Assembly: GCA_958296065.1 (NCBI GenBank)
Contig: CATQHX010000025.1
Coordinates: forward strand, 1 to 64,000
DNA length: 64,000 bases
Direction of reading: 5' to 3'
Origin: Vicinamibacterales bacterium
Lineage (GTDB): Bacteria > Acidobacteriota > Vicinamibacteria > Vicinamibacterales > UBA8438
The translations under genes were made by a program, and so were the position numbers. This document shows positions 25,789 to 34,405 of the stretch, piece by piece. The notes under the pieces are model-generated. The model had not been told where the DNA came from. It saw nothing but the letters and a program-made list of their open reading frames with translations, and did no database searches. How positions within the stretch are numbered: the stretch's first letter is position 1; every line of letters begins with the position of its first letter.

Positions 25789-26853
25789 CTACTCGTCGAA
25801 CATGCCCGTGAACGCGCGCCAGAGGCGCACATGCGGGCGGAGCGCCGCCAGCGCGTCCTCCAGCAGCCGGGCCTCTTCCTTGGGGTTCACGATGGTCGAC
25901 GCCTCGCCCTGCTCGAGCCCCGCATGGTGCTCGACGAGCCGGGATGCGAGCGTCGCCAACGCCGTCTTGCGTCCGCCGTCGTCGAGTCCTTCGATATGCC
26001 GCAGGATGTCCTTCGGCGTGTCGCCGCTGCGCAACGCCGGCAACTCGGCCCGCAGATACTCCCGCGTGGAGATGACCAGATCCTGCTTGAGATCGCCGAG
26101 CGCCCCGTTGCCCCCGGCCGCATCGAGCGTGCGCACGTAGCCCTGCAGGGTCCGGCGGGCCTCCCAGATGGACGGCGGGGCGGGTATCTGGGCCTCCAGC
26201 CGCTCGATCTCCTCGAGCTCGCGGGCCACCTCGGTGGGAATCACTTCCTTCTTGCGCCACTGCCGCACGAGAAACACCAGCCACAGGAGCAGGGGCAGCG
26301 GGGCCACGGTCCAGGCCGCCGTGCTGAAGAGCGTGGCGCGACCGCCGAACTCGCCGAGCTCGATCGTGTCCCGGATGTCGAGGACCGGCACGTCGGTCAT
26401 CGTCGAGACGTAACGCACAAGACCCTGTCCGCCGTCCACCTGCTGGATCTCCGCCTCCTCGATGTCCTCGCCGAGGTCGCGGATCAGGTAGTAGAAGGCG
26501 AAGGACGGGACGAGGTAGACGGCCTTCTCCGGAGCGATGATGCGCAGCCCGTACTCGAAGTCCCAGATGTGCTCGTCCTCGATCTGCCGCTTCACCACGT
26601 TGAGCGACACTGCCTCGAAGGGATGCACCGGCAGGTTCTCCGGCACCATCCGATCCTCGAGGATGATGATCTCGCGGCCCTCGGAGATGAGGTCCGGGAA
26701 GCGCAGGCGGTAGGTCTGCGAGATGACGTCCCCGGTCTTGACGACGGTGGGCTCGAGCTCGAGAGTCTCGACGGCGATCGGCGACTGCGCGGCCGCGGAA
26801 CCCGCAAACGCCAAGGACACTACGAACGTCACGACGGCGGCGCGTCTCACCAT
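25789..26853 (-). CDS. mxaA: MxaA-like periplasmic/membrane protein
   Basis: 354 residues. Signal peptide (1-22, ending SAAAQ), a beta-rich periplasmic domain to about 165 (YRLRFPDLISEGREIIILED), one membrane segment near 180-196 (WTVAPLPLLLWLVFLVRQW), then a cytoplasmic helical domain with Glu/Arg-rich helices. This is the layout of MxaA and of BatD/DUF4381-type proteins. Its place between a DUF58 and a VWA gene is that of mxaA in methylotroph operons, where it is required for calcium insertion into methanol dehydrogenase. 18 nt after the DUF58 stop. Confidence 0.62.
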   Translation of the reverse strand: MVRRAAVVTFVVSLAFAGSAAAQSPIAVETLELEPTVVKTGDVISQTYRLRFPDLISEGREIIILEDRMVPENLPVHPFEAVSLNVVKRQIEDEHIWDFEYGLRIIAPEKAVYLVPSFAFYYLIRDLGEDIEEAEIQQVDGGQGLVRYVSTMTDVPVLDIRDTIELGEFGGRATLFSTAAWTVAPLPLLLWLVFLVRQWRKKEVIPTEVARELEEIERLEAQIPAPPSIWEARRTLQGYVRTLDAAGGNGALGDLKQDLVISTREYLRAELPALRSGDTPKDILRHIEGLDDGGRKTALATLASRLVEHHAGLEQGEASTIVNPKEEARLLEDALAALRPHVRLWRAFTGMFDE

Positions 26854-26871
26854 GCTTCCTTCCGTTCCAAG

Positions 26872-27789
26872 CTAGCGGGCGGTCCGCGCGATCAGAAACT
26901 CCGCCAGTGCGTCGGCGTGGTTCCGGGGCGTCAGCACGACCGAATCTACCCCGCTCTTGTGCTTCAGCATGTACTGGAGCTCCGACATCCGCTCCTCGAT
27001 CGTGCGCCGGATGGCGCCCGCCTTGCGGGCGGAGATGACGGTCTGCCGGTCGGTCTCCATGTCGTTGATCCGGATGTAGCCGAGACTGCTCCTGACCTCG
27101 AATTCCTCAGGATCGTCCACGATGAGCATCATCATATCGTGCTTCGCGGCCAGCGTGCCCAGCAGTTTGAAATCGAGCGACGCGCGGTCGTTGACGAAGT
27201 CGACCGCGTCGGAGATCAGGATGAGCGTGTGGCGGTTCTTCAGGCGCGACGCGATGAACCGGAACGGCACCGTGAAGTTCGCTGCCCGCTTCTCGGGGAA
27301 TTGCCGCTGGAGCTCGATCTTCTCGAAGATCTGCTTGGCGATGTAGAAGACCTGCGGGTTGCCGAGCTTGGGCTTGACGAACGTCTCGATGCGGTCCGAA
27401 AAGCCGAGCAGGCCCACCGGATCGCGAACGTTGGCGCGGGTGAGCCCGATGTTGCCGATCAGATCCAGCATCAGCATGGCCTTGCTCGACGCCTGCGAGA
27501 GCTGGAACAGGATCGACGACGACAGGTCGGCCACGAAGAGAGTGCGGAGCTCCTTCGGCTCCATCCGCTCGATGCGGAACAGCTTCTCCGGGTAGGTCCG
27601 CAGGCTGAGCACCCACGCAATGTCCTTGAGCGGCTGGCCCGGCCGCCACTGGTCGACACCGACGATGTCGTAGCCGGCGCCCTTGAAGCCGCTCTTGTGG
27701 TCGCCGTAGTGGATCGAGGTGGACTTCTTGCGCGTCTTGATCCCGTGCTTGATGTTCCGGAATCGCGCGAAGACCTCCTCTATTTCCAC
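26872..27789 (-). CDS. mxaS: DUF58 protein, MxaS-like
   Basis: 305 residues from a GTG at 27789; the first 10 nt overlap the MoxR stop. DUF58 proteins have a degenerate VWA fold and pair with MoxR ATPases. The DUF58 box is YDIVGVDQWRPGQPLKDIAW near 39-58 (the family G-D-x-R-x-I-D-W is altered here, as in MxaS), followed by LFVADLSSSILF near 84-95. No membrane segment is evident, so it is likely at the cytoplasmic face. Second gene of the R-S-A-C-K-L order. Confidence 0.76.
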   Translation of the reverse strand: MEIEEVFARFRNIKHGIKTRKKSTSIHYGDHKSGFKGAGYDIVGVDQWRPGQPLKDIAWVLSLRTYPEKLFRIERMEPKELRTLFVADLSSSILFQLSQASSKAMLMLDLIGNIGLTRANVRDPVGLLGFSDRIETFVKPKLGNPQVFYIAKQIFEKIELQRQFPEKRAANFTVPFRFIASRLKNRHTLILISDAVDFVNDRASLDFKLLGTLAAKHDMMMLIVDDPEEFEVRSSLGYIRINDMETDRQTVISARKAGAIRRTIEERMSELQYMLKHKSGVDSVVLTPRNHADALAEFLIARTAR

Positions 27790-28895
27790 GGCGGGATCTC
27801 CATGTCCGCCACGATCTGGCGGAGCAGATCCTCCTTGTTCACCGAGAACTCCATCCCTTCGCGCAGCACCAGGCGATGCGCCAGCACCGGCTCGGCCACG
27901 GCCTTGATGTGGTCCGGCGTGATCACGGTGTCGCCGTTGAAGAAAGCGAAGGTGCGCGCTACCGCCTCGAGATGGAAGTGCACGCGGGGCGAAATGCCGA
28001 CCCGGATGTACTCCCTGACGGTGCGCGTGGCGCGCCCCTGGACGCGGTGCGGCCGCGTGTTGCGGATCAGCCGCACCTTGTACTGCTGCCCGTAATCCGA
28101 CATCTTCACGGTGTCGAAGATGTGCTGGGCGATGTCGAGCACCTCGTGGAGGTTCGTCAGCTTCTCGACGTGCTTGCCGACGACGTTGCCGGAGGTGATG
28201 TTCAGCTCGTCGTCCTCGCTCTCCGGGTCCATCATGTTGATCGAGAGCGTGGTGCGGTCGAGCTGCGCCACCGGGTTGGCGAACGTCCCCTCCTCCTCGC
28301 CGAAGATGTTCTCCGTGCAGATCACCATGAAGAAACGGGGGCCATCGATGTCGTTGTAGTCGCCCGACAGCGGGAAGAGGGGCAGCATCTTCCCTTCGGC
28401 CATGTCGCCGTAGTCGGAATTGAGGGTCGCCGAGCTCTCCTCCATCCCCTCGAGCACCGCCGCCTTGGTCTTCCCCGACAAGCGGTTGTCCTCGTCGATG
28501 AGGACGATGTGGGCCATCAACTTGCCCGGCTTGAAGTGGATCTTGCGGCTGCCGTCCACCTCCTCGACGATCGTCTCGTAGCCGAGGATGTCCTCCGGCA
28601 TGTAGGTGGGCAGCCCCTGGATGCGCTCGAACTTGGCGTCGATCGCCATTGCACACGCGCTGACCAGGTCGGTCTTGCCGGTCCCTGTCGGCCCCCGGAA
28701 CATGATGTGGGGCTGGCGCAGCTTCTTCCCCTGGCTCAGCTTGTCCGTGTACGGCAGGAGCGTGAAGAACGCCCACGAAAGAATCCGCGCCGCGTCGTCG
28801 AGCCCGTACAGCCACTTGGTGGACTCTCTCTGGAAGCGCTGCACGACCTCGTTGGCGCGATCTCGGTCAACGGCCGGTCTGGTCTCGACAGTCAT
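27780..28895 (-). CDS. mxaR: MoxR-family AAA ATPase, MxaR-like
   Basis: 371 residues. AAA+ ATPase: Walker A GPTGTGKTD near 67-75, Walker B VLIDEDNR near 131-138 (most MoxR have DEINR, here DEDNR), sensor 1 in FFMVICTEN near 188, and the arginine-finger region PVAQLDRTTLSINM. MoxR ATPases act as chaperones that insert cofactors or metals; mxaR heads the set needed for calcium loading of methanol dehydrogenase. The DUF58 gene overlaps by 10 nt. First gene of the seven-gene operon. An upstream in-frame ATG at 28946 would add 17 residues; 28895 gives the family start. Confidence 0.82.
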   Translation of the reverse strand: MTVETRPAVDRDRANEVVQRFQRESTKWLYGLDDAARILSWAFFTLLPYTDKLSQGKKLRQPHIMFRGPTGTGKTDLVSACAMAIDAKFERIQGLPTYMPEDILGYETIVEEVDGSRKIHFKPGKLMAHIVLIDEDNRLSGKTKAAVLEGMEESSATLNSDYGDMAEGKMLPLFPLSGDYNDIDGPRFFMVICTENIFGEEEGTFANPVAQLDRTTLSINMMDPESEDDELNITSGNVVGKHVEKLTNLHEVLDIAQHIFDTVKMSDYGQQYKVRLIRNTRPHRVQGRATRTVREYIRVGISPRVHFHLEAVARTFAFFNGDTVITPDHIKAVAEPVLAHRLVLREGMEFSVNKEDLLRQIVADMEIPPWK

Positions 28896-29167
28896 CGCTC
28901 GTACGAGCCGCCTTTCACACGGAGGAAACGCTCTGGAAAAGTGCAAAGCATATCAGTGTCGCCGACTCCGCGCTAGGATTGGCGCCGCACCGGAGAAACG
29001 GGACCGACGCCGAGTCAGGCCGGGTTGAACGGCCAGTCGGAACCGCCGGCGACGGTTGTCGGGCAGCCGCCGCACTTGGCATCCAGCCGGCGGAGTGGCA
29101 ACATGGAAGGTTCGGCCGGCGCGACGAGCAGCCGGCACTGGACGCCAGGAACCGGGAGGAACGGAAG

Positions 29168-30598
29168 ATGCCATTGATGACGGCGGAGGACTACAAGAAC
29201 AGCCTGCGAGACGGCCGAACGGTCTATTACCGCGGGAAGCGCGTGGAGGACGTCACGACTCATCCCGTCATCGGCCGCGCGGTCGAGCACGCCGCCATCG
29301 ACTACCGCATGGCGCACGACGCCTCGGACCGACCGCTGGCCGTCATTGACGGACCTGACGGCCCCTGCTCGCGGTACTACGCCATTCCCGCCACGCCGGA
29401 CGACCTGCTCCAGCGCAGCGCGCTCATCGAGCGGGCCACGGCCCTCGGCGGTACGCTGGTGGTCCTGGTCAAGGAGATCGGCACCGACGCACTGTTCGCC
29501 CTGCGGCTGATCGCCGGCCACATGGACCGCAAGAACAAGACCAGCTACCTGAAGCGCGTGGAGGCGTTCCACGCCCACTGCCGGGACCGCGACCTTGCGG
29601 TGGCGGTAGCGCAGACCGACGTCAAGGGCGATCGCAGCAAGGGACCGACCGAGCAGGCCCACCCGGACTACTACGTGCGGGTGGTGGGGCAGGACTCCGA
29701 CGGGCTGACGCTGCGCGGCGCCAAGGTGCATACCTCGGTATCGACCAACGCGCACGAGATCATCGTGCTTCCCACCCGCAACCTGGCGTCCGGCGAGGAA
29801 GCATACGCCGTTGCGTGCGCAGTGCCGGCCAACGCACCGGGGCTGACGATGCTCGCCAGCGGCTTCGGCCGCTCGGGCAACGCCTTCGAGAATCCGATCA
29901 GCGCACAGCACAAGATGATGGAGACGCTGACCGTCTTCGACGACGTGAAGGTGCCGTGGGATCGCGTTTTCCTGAACGGCGAGGTGGAAATGGCGGGACC
30001 GCTCGCCAAGACCTTCGTCGAGTTCCACCGTTTCACCGCGGTCAGCTACAAGCTTCCGCTCGTGGACCTGTTCGTCGGCGCCTCGCACCTGATGGCGGAG
30101 TACAACGGCATCCTGCGCGCCGGCCACGTACGCGACAAGCTGGCGAAGCTCATCAGCTACGCGCAGATCTGCCGCGGCATGACCCGCGAGGCCGCGCGCG
30201 AGGCAAGCGTCGTGGACGGCGTCGCGGTGCCCAATGCCGAGCTCATCAACATCGCCAAGCTGTATTTCGCGACCAACTACCACCAGGCGCTGGCGTGGGT
30301 GCAGGACATCGCCGGGGGCCTGCTGGCGACGGGTCCGAGCGCCGAGGATCTCGAGGACCCCAAGCTGGGTGCGCTGATCGACAAGTACCTCGGCGCCGCC
30401 GGAGCGCCGGCTCGCGACCGCCTGCGCCTGATGAACCTGATTGCCGAAATCACGACCACGGACTTCGGTGGCTACCAGGCGGTGCTGGCGGTGCACGCGG
30501 AAGGCAGCATCGAGGCCGAGAAGATGACCATCTGGCGGCAGCACGACATCAAGCCGCGCGTGCGCTATGCGAAGCGGCTGGCGGGAATCGACGCCTGA
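29168..30598 (+). CDS. HpaB/AbfD-family flavoprotein
   Basis: 476 residues. Member of the 4-hydroxyphenylacetate 3-hydroxylase / 4-hydroxybutyryl-CoA dehydratase superfamily, with an acyl-CoA-dehydrogenase-like fold. Typical segments: TVFDDVKVPWDRVFLNGE near 256, FVEFHRFTAV near 284, and DLFVGASHLMAEYNG near 301. Against AbfD, H287 and K295 align with the active-site His and Lys, but the iron-sulfur Cys at the seventh position after the His is Tyr294, so the cluster is probably missing. A monooxygenase or cluster-free isomerase is more likely than a dehydratase. GGAGGA sits 7 nt before the ATG. 272 bases separate it from the divergent mxa-type operon; no reductase partner is adjacent. Confidence 0.8.
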   Translation: MPLMTAEDYKNSLRDGRTVYYRGKRVEDVTTHPVIGRAVEHAAIDYRMAHDASDRPLAVIDGPDGPCSRYYAIPATPDDLLQRSALIERATALGGTLVVLVKEIGTDALFALRLIAGHMDRKNKTSYLKRVEAFHAHCRDRDLAVAVAQTDVKGDRSKGPTEQAHPDYYVRVVGQDSDGLTLRGAKVHTSVSTNAHEIIVLPTRNLASGEEAYAVACAVPANAPGLTMLASGFGRSGNAFENPISAQHKMMETLTVFDDVKVPWDRVFLNGEVEMAGPLAKTFVEFHRFTAVSYKLPLVDLFVGASHLMAEYNGILRAGHVRDKLAKLISYAQICRGMTREAAREASVVDGVAVPNAELINIAKLYFATNYHQALAWVQDIAGGLLATGPSAEDLEDPKLGALIDKYLGAAGAPARDRLRLMNLIAEITTTDFGGYQAVLAVHAEGSIEAEKMTIWRQHDIKPRVRYAKRLAGIDA

Positions 30599-30631
30599 TT
30601 TCGAAACCCCAACGGGATGGCAGGACCGCGC

Positions 30632-30964
30632 CTACTCGGCGAACATCGCGGCCAGCACGTTCAATACCGGCGCGCGGTGCGCGGCGCTCAGATGTCCGAG
30701 GCCGCGACCCAGCCTGGACTTGTCGATCGCACGCAGTTGATCCAGAGCGACCTCGCCACTCTTCGCATCATGTTCCACGCTAACCCGCGTGGGCCATCCC
30801 CGGAGCCGAGTGGTCAATGGGGCGACGATCACCGTGTTGAGGTTGGCGTTCATTTCGTCCGGCGAGACCACGAGCACGGGCCTGTGGCCGGCCTGCTCGC
30901 TACCCCGGGTCGGGTTCAGGTCCACCCGCCAGACACTGAACCGCGGAACACCTACCACTCCCAC
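30632..30964 (-). CDS. mazF: MazF/PemK-type toxin
   Basis: 110 residues. Sequence-specific endoribonuclease fold: WRVDLNPTRGSEQAGHRPVL near 12-31 contains the family GSEQ-GxRPV motif, and IVAPLTTRLRGWPTRVSVE and ALDQLRAIDKSRL are the other conserved strands. It overlaps the antitoxin by 13 nt. The stop lies 33 bases from the convergent HpaB-family gene. A toxin of growth control is inferred from the family. Confidence 0.88.
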   Translation of the reverse strand: MGVVGVPRFSVWRVDLNPTRGSEQAGHRPVLVVSPDEMNANLNTVIVAPLTTRLRGWPTRVSVEHDAKSGEVALDQLRAIDKSRLGRGLGHLSAAHRAPVLNVLAAMFAE

Positions 30965-31188
30965 TCACCGTCATCGAATACGGTTTCCGACGCACCGAGC
31001 AGCAGCAACGGCTCGTCGACGGCGCCCGCCCAACGTGACGGGTCGCTCCATCCCGAACGCGCTCCCCGCACCACGCTGCGGATCTCGAGATCGACGACGT
31101 CACCGGCCGTTGCGGAGATCGCGCGCAACTCGTGGGCGGGGACGATCAGCCCGATGCTGTTGCCGACCTGGCGCAGCCTTGCCCGCAT
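30952..31188 (-). CDS. mazE: AbrB/MazE-type antitoxin
   Basis: 78 residues from the ATG at 31188. The SpoVT/AbrB swapped-hairpin DNA-binding domain is at the N-terminus (MRARLRQVGNSIGLIVPAHE, with the GNSxG-x-xVP core). The acidic C-terminus (VFDDGEWEW) is the part that blocks MazF. The frame is open eight codons further up, but 31188 is the family start. It precedes mazF in the usual order; a palindrome lies 30 nt upstream. Confidence 0.85.
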   Translation of the reverse strand: MRARLRQVGNSIGLIVPAHELRAISATAGDVVDLEIRSVVRGARSGWSDPSRWAGAVDEPLLLLGASETVFDDGEWEW

Positions 31189-31218
31189 GCGCGTCCTTTC
31201 TCGTTCCAACAAAGTAAC

Positions 31219-31226
31219 AACATGTT
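31219..31226. promoter_or_regulatory. Palindrome upstream of mazEF
   Basis: AACATGTT inside an AT-rich island (31214-31229) within GC-rich DNA, 30 nt before the mazE start. It may be the autoregulatory operator or part of the promoter. Weak evidence. Confidence 0.3.
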
Positions 31227-31336
31227 ATCGTACGGCCCGTGGAACCCGCGGGCGGGTCGGAACGCTGGCGGCGGCTTGCGGGGCACCGCGGACGAAACGG
31301 CGGCGCGACCGGGCGAACCGGTTCCGAGCGGCGGAA

Positions 31337-32431
31337 TCAGGTCCGCATGACGCGGAACGCGAGCGGCGGGGCCGGCTTCTCCGCCTCGGCCAGGGCCTCG
31401 GCGATCAGATGGTGCTGGGGTGAGAGGTGGCAGACCGGATCGGTCGCAGTGGCGTCCCCCGTCATCAGATAGGCCTGGCAGCGGCAGCCGCCGAAGTCGA
31501 TCTCGCGACGGTCGCAGCTTCGGCACGGCTCCGGCAGCCAGTCGGTTCCTCGGAAGCGTTGGAAGACGTCGGACCTGAACCAGATCTCCTCCAGCGACGA
31601 GTCCCGCACGTTGGGAAACTCGAGGCCGGGAATCTCCCGTGCCGTCTGGCAGGGCAGTGCCGCCCCGTCGGGTGCCACGGCCATGAAGACCATGCCCCAG
31701 CCGTGCAGGCACGCTTTCGGAAACTCCTCGAAGTAGTCCGGCAGCACGTGCACGACGTCCAGCCGGCCGGTGCTCGCCGCGAGCTTCTCGTCCACGACCC
31801 GCCGCGCGCGCTCGACCTGCGCACGCGTCGGCATCAGCGCCGCGCGATTGCGGAACGCCCAGCCGGTGTACTGCGTGTTGGCCAGCTCCAGCCGGTCGAC
31901 GCCCCAGGCGAACGCCGTGTCGATGACCTCGCCGATCCGTTCCAGATTGTGCCGGTGCAGCACGACGTTGAGGGTCACCGGAAACCCGATTCGCTTGGCC
32001 GTCAGCACCGCGTCGCGCTTGCGGTCGTAGGAGGGGGCGCCGGCCAGCCGGTCGTTCGACTCCGGCTCGGTGTCGAGCAGGCTCACCTGCAGGTGGTCGA
32101 GCCCCGCCTCACGCAGACGCTCGATCATCTTCGCGTCGGCCACCGTGGCCCCGGTGCTCAGGTTCGAGTACAGCCCGCAGTCGCGCGCAACGCGGCACAG
32201 ATCGAGGATGTCGCGGCGGACGAGCGGCTCTCCGCCGGAGAGATGAAGCTGCGCCACACCCAGCTCCGCCGCCTGCTCGAAGACCCGCACCCAGGTAGCG
32301 GTGTCCAGCTCGCTCTTGTAGCGGGCGAGTTCCAGCGGGTTGCTGCAGTACGGACACTGCAACGGGCAGCGATAGGTGATCTCGGCCAGCAGCGCGCGCG
32401 GCCGGGGCAGCTCAGTCGGCGGCGGCATCAT
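31337..32431 (-). CDS. pqqE: PqqE, radical SAM peptide cyclase
   Basis: 364 residues. Radical SAM enzyme that links the Glu and Tyr side chains of PqqA, first step of PQQ synthesis. The SAM cluster motif is C22-x3-C26-x2-C29 (CPLQCPYC), then LHLSGGEPL. The C-terminal SPASM part has its cysteines in CLHGWG, CQTAREIPG, CRSCDRREIDFGGCRC and PVCHLSP. Length is normal. The start overlaps pqqD by 20 nt, and the two products act as a complex. Last gene of pqqABCDE. Confidence 0.95.
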   Translation of the reverse strand: MMPPPTELPRPRALLAEITYRCPLQCPYCSNPLELARYKSELDTATWVRVFEQAAELGVAQLHLSGGEPLVRRDILDLCRVARDCGLYSNLSTGATVADAKMIERLREAGLDHLQVSLLDTEPESNDRLAGAPSYDRKRDAVLTAKRIGFPVTLNVVLHRHNLERIGEVIDTAFAWGVDRLELANTQYTGWAFRNRAALMPTRAQVERARRVVDEKLAASTGRLDVVHVLPDYFEEFPKACLHGWGMVFMAVAPDGAALPCQTAREIPGLEFPNVRDSSLEEIWFRSDVFQRFRGTDWLPEPCRSCDRREIDFGGCRCQAYLMTGDATATDPVCHLSPQHHLIAEALAEAEKPAPPLAFRVMRT

Positions 32432-32693
32432 TCACCAGTCCTCTCTCGGCGAGCTGGCCGAGGAACTCCCGCACGTCGTCCTCGGGCTCGGCCCCGGGAA
32501 ACATCTCCTTGAGCGCCGCCACGATTTCCTCCAGCGACCTTCCGTCACACAGCTTGACGATGGCGGCGCTCGGCTCGTTGAGCAGCATCATCTCTTCGGG
32601 GAAGACGAGCTGGTGCTCCTTGCGCACCTTGTCCCAGCGGTAACGGGTGTGGGGCGCCAGCACCGGACGGCGGATGCCGCCGTCCCTCGTCAC
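32412..32693 (-). CDS. pqqD: PqqD, PqqA-binding chaperone
   Basis: 93 residues from a GTG at 32693 that overlaps the pqqC stop by 4 nt (GTGA). PqqD binds the PqqA peptide and presents it to PqqE. Family motifs: RPVLAPHTRYRWDKVRKEH near the start and VFPEEMMLLNEPSAAIVKLC with the typical LN-x-x-A-x-x-I-x-x-L-C pattern, then a winged-helix helix ending FLGQLAERGLV. Confidence 0.93.
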   Translation of the reverse strand: MTRDGGIRRPVLAPHTRYRWDKVRKEHQLVFPEEMMLLNEPSAAIVKLCDGRSLEEIVAALKEMFPGAEPEDDVREFLGQLAERGLVNDAAAD

Positions 32694-33400
32694 CCGGCCG
32701 CCCCGTTGGTCGGAGTCACGCACTGATGATAGATGGCATCGAGCTGCGCCCAGAGCAAATCGCACTTGAAGCCCAACGCGGCCGCCGCCCGCTCCTGCTC
32801 CGGGCGCGTCGCGCAGTGGTCCAGGACGATTCCGAGCCCGTGGTCAGTGTCGCGCGGCGCCTGCGTGAGGCGCGACCGGAAATAGGCAAGCGCTTCCGGA
32901 TCGATCCAGGTGTAGTGTTCCTCGAACGCCGCCAACCGCGTCGCCATCAGGTTCGGCGAGAAGAGCTCGGTCAGCGACGAGGCGACGCCCTCCACCCACG
33001 GGCGCGTCTCGACGAACTTCACGTAGGCGTCAACCGCGTAGCGCACGCCGGGAAGCAGCCGGCGGTCGTCCTCGAGCTCCTCCGGGGCCACGCCGGTAGC
33101 GGCGGCCAGCCGCAACCACTTGTCGATCCCGCCGGGGCCGCTCTCCGTTCCGTCATGGTCGTGGATCCGCTGGATCCACTTCTGGCGGATCGCGCGATCG
33201 GGACACCTCGACAGCAGGATGGCGTCCTTGATCGGGATGTTCTTCTGGTAATAGAAGCGGTTGGCGACCCACAACTGAAGCTGTTCCCTGCTCAACCGGC
33301 CGTCGTTCATCAACCGGTGAAAAGGATGCTTGTCATGGTAGCGGGCCTGGCCGATGGCCCGCAGCCGCTCGGTGAACTCGTCCCGTGACCACGGTTTCAT
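32690..33400 (-). CDS. pqqC: PqqC, pyrroloquinoline-quinone synthase
   Basis: 236 residues. Cofactor-free oxidase that performs the final ring closure and eight-electron oxidation to PQQ. The heme-oxygenase-like all-helical fold is seen with RYHDKHPFHRLMNDGRLS at 18-35, FYYQKNIPIKDAILLSRC near 48-65, HDGTESGPGGIDKWLRLAAA near 83, and LTELFSPNLMATRLAAFEEH near 143. The His and Tyr residues of the active site are in these segments. 57 nt after pqqB. Confidence 0.95.
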   Translation of the reverse strand: MKPWSRDEFTERLRAIGQARYHDKHPFHRLMNDGRLSREQLQLWVANRFYYQKNIPIKDAILLSRCPDRAIRQKWIQRIHDHDGTESGPGGIDKWLRLAAATGVAPEELEDDRRLLPGVRYAVDAYVKFVETRPWVEGVASSLTELFSPNLMATRLAAFEEHYTWIDPEALAYFRSRLTQAPRDTDHGLGIVLDHCATRPEQERAAAALGFKCDLLWAQLDAIYHQCVTPTNGAAG

Positions 33401-33457
33401 TGGTGCTCCCGACCGAGCGGCGACGGTTTCGCCGCCCGTGGCCGCTCCCTGCTCTAA

Positions 33458-34381
33458 TCAGAGATCGAATACGTCCCCGTCGGCACCGACCCGGACCCCC
33501 GCCGCATCGACACGGCGACGCTCGGGGCTCGAGTCGTTCAGCATGGGGTTCGTGTTGTTGATGTGCACGTAGACCCGGTGGCGGATGGGCAGCCCGCCGA
33601 TCCACGACAGGCTGCCGCCGTCGACCGGTAAATGTCCCATTTCCCGGGCCGTGATGTCGGTGATGCCGGTCGCGCGCGGCTCCTCGTCCGACCAGAAGGT
33701 GCCGTCCATCATGAGGGCGTCGGCCCCGTCGGCGGCCTCGCGCAGGGCATCGTTCACGGTTGGCACGCCGGGCGCGTACACGAGCCGGGTGCCGCGCGCG
33801 ACGTCGCTGATCTCGAGACCGATCACGGACCCGACGGCGTCGGCCGCCTCCGTGCCGACGACGAAGCGCGGCACGTCACGCCCCACCTCGAACGCACGCA
33901 GCCGGAGTCCGCTCGGCGTCCCGTCCACGCCCGCCGGCATCTCTATCGAATCGTCCAGCGGTAGATCGATCCAGGGGCGCGGGGCGAAGTGCGACAGTAC
34001 CGGCGCCACCGGAAAGTGCTCGGTCAGCCATTCGCGCACCAAGCGCGTAGAGACGACGGGAAACGAGCAGCCCTCACGGATGAGCAGCAGCCCCGACATG
34101 TGGTCCAGCTCGGCATCGGTCAGGACGCATCCCGCAATGGCCGTCGCGCGCCCGCCGCCGCCGGGCGGCGTCAACTCGGGCGTGGCATGGATCTGCTGTC
34201 GGATGTCCGGAGAAACGTTGAAGAGGAACCACCGAGCGCCGTCGGCGGTAATGGCGAGGGAAGATTGGGTGCGTGCGGAAATCTCAGAAGATCCCGCACG
34301 CACTCCAGAACAGTTCGGGCATCGGCAATTCCATTGCGGCAGGCCGCCGCCGGCCGCCGAGCCCAGGATCCGAACGCGCAC
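33458..34381 (-). CDS. pqqB: PqqB, metallo-beta-lactamase-fold PQQ synthesis protein
   Basis: 307 residues. PqqB is an iron-dependent hydroxylase of the metallo-beta-lactamase fold acting on the Glu-Tyr intermediate. The opening MRVRILGSAAGGGLPQWNC and CRCPNCSG are the family marks, followed by the metal motif region LTDAELDHMSGLLLIREG near 90-107. Downstream segments TSIxDI-type (TGITDITAREMGHLPVDGG) and HINNTNPMLNDSSPER also fit. 24 nt after pqqA. Confidence 0.95.
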   Translation of the reverse strand: MRVRILGSAAGGGLPQWNCRCPNCSGVRAGSSEISARTQSSLAITADGARWFLFNVSPDIRQQIHATPELTPPGGGGRATAIAGCVLTDAELDHMSGLLLIREGCSFPVVSTRLVREWLTEHFPVAPVLSHFAPRPWIDLPLDDSIEMPAGVDGTPSGLRLRAFEVGRDVPRFVVGTEAADAVGSVIGLEISDVARGTRLVYAPGVPTVNDALREAADGADALMMDGTFWSDEEPRATGITDITAREMGHLPVDGGSLSWIGGLPIRHRVYVHINNTNPMLNDSSPERRRVDAAGVRVGADGDVFDL

Positions 34382-34405
34382 AGCGAACGACCCTGTCGAT
34401 CCCGC

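Noticed and set aside
22846..28895. Bat aerotolerance operon as the primary call
   Set aside because: The order MoxR, DUF58, MxaA-like, VWA, small anchored protein, VWA fits mxaRSACKL better, and the pqq genes are close. Kept as the alternative in the entries.
29168..30598. 4-hydroxybutyryl-CoA dehydratase
   Set aside because: The iron-sulfur cluster Cys after the active-site His is Tyr, so only a superfamily call is made.
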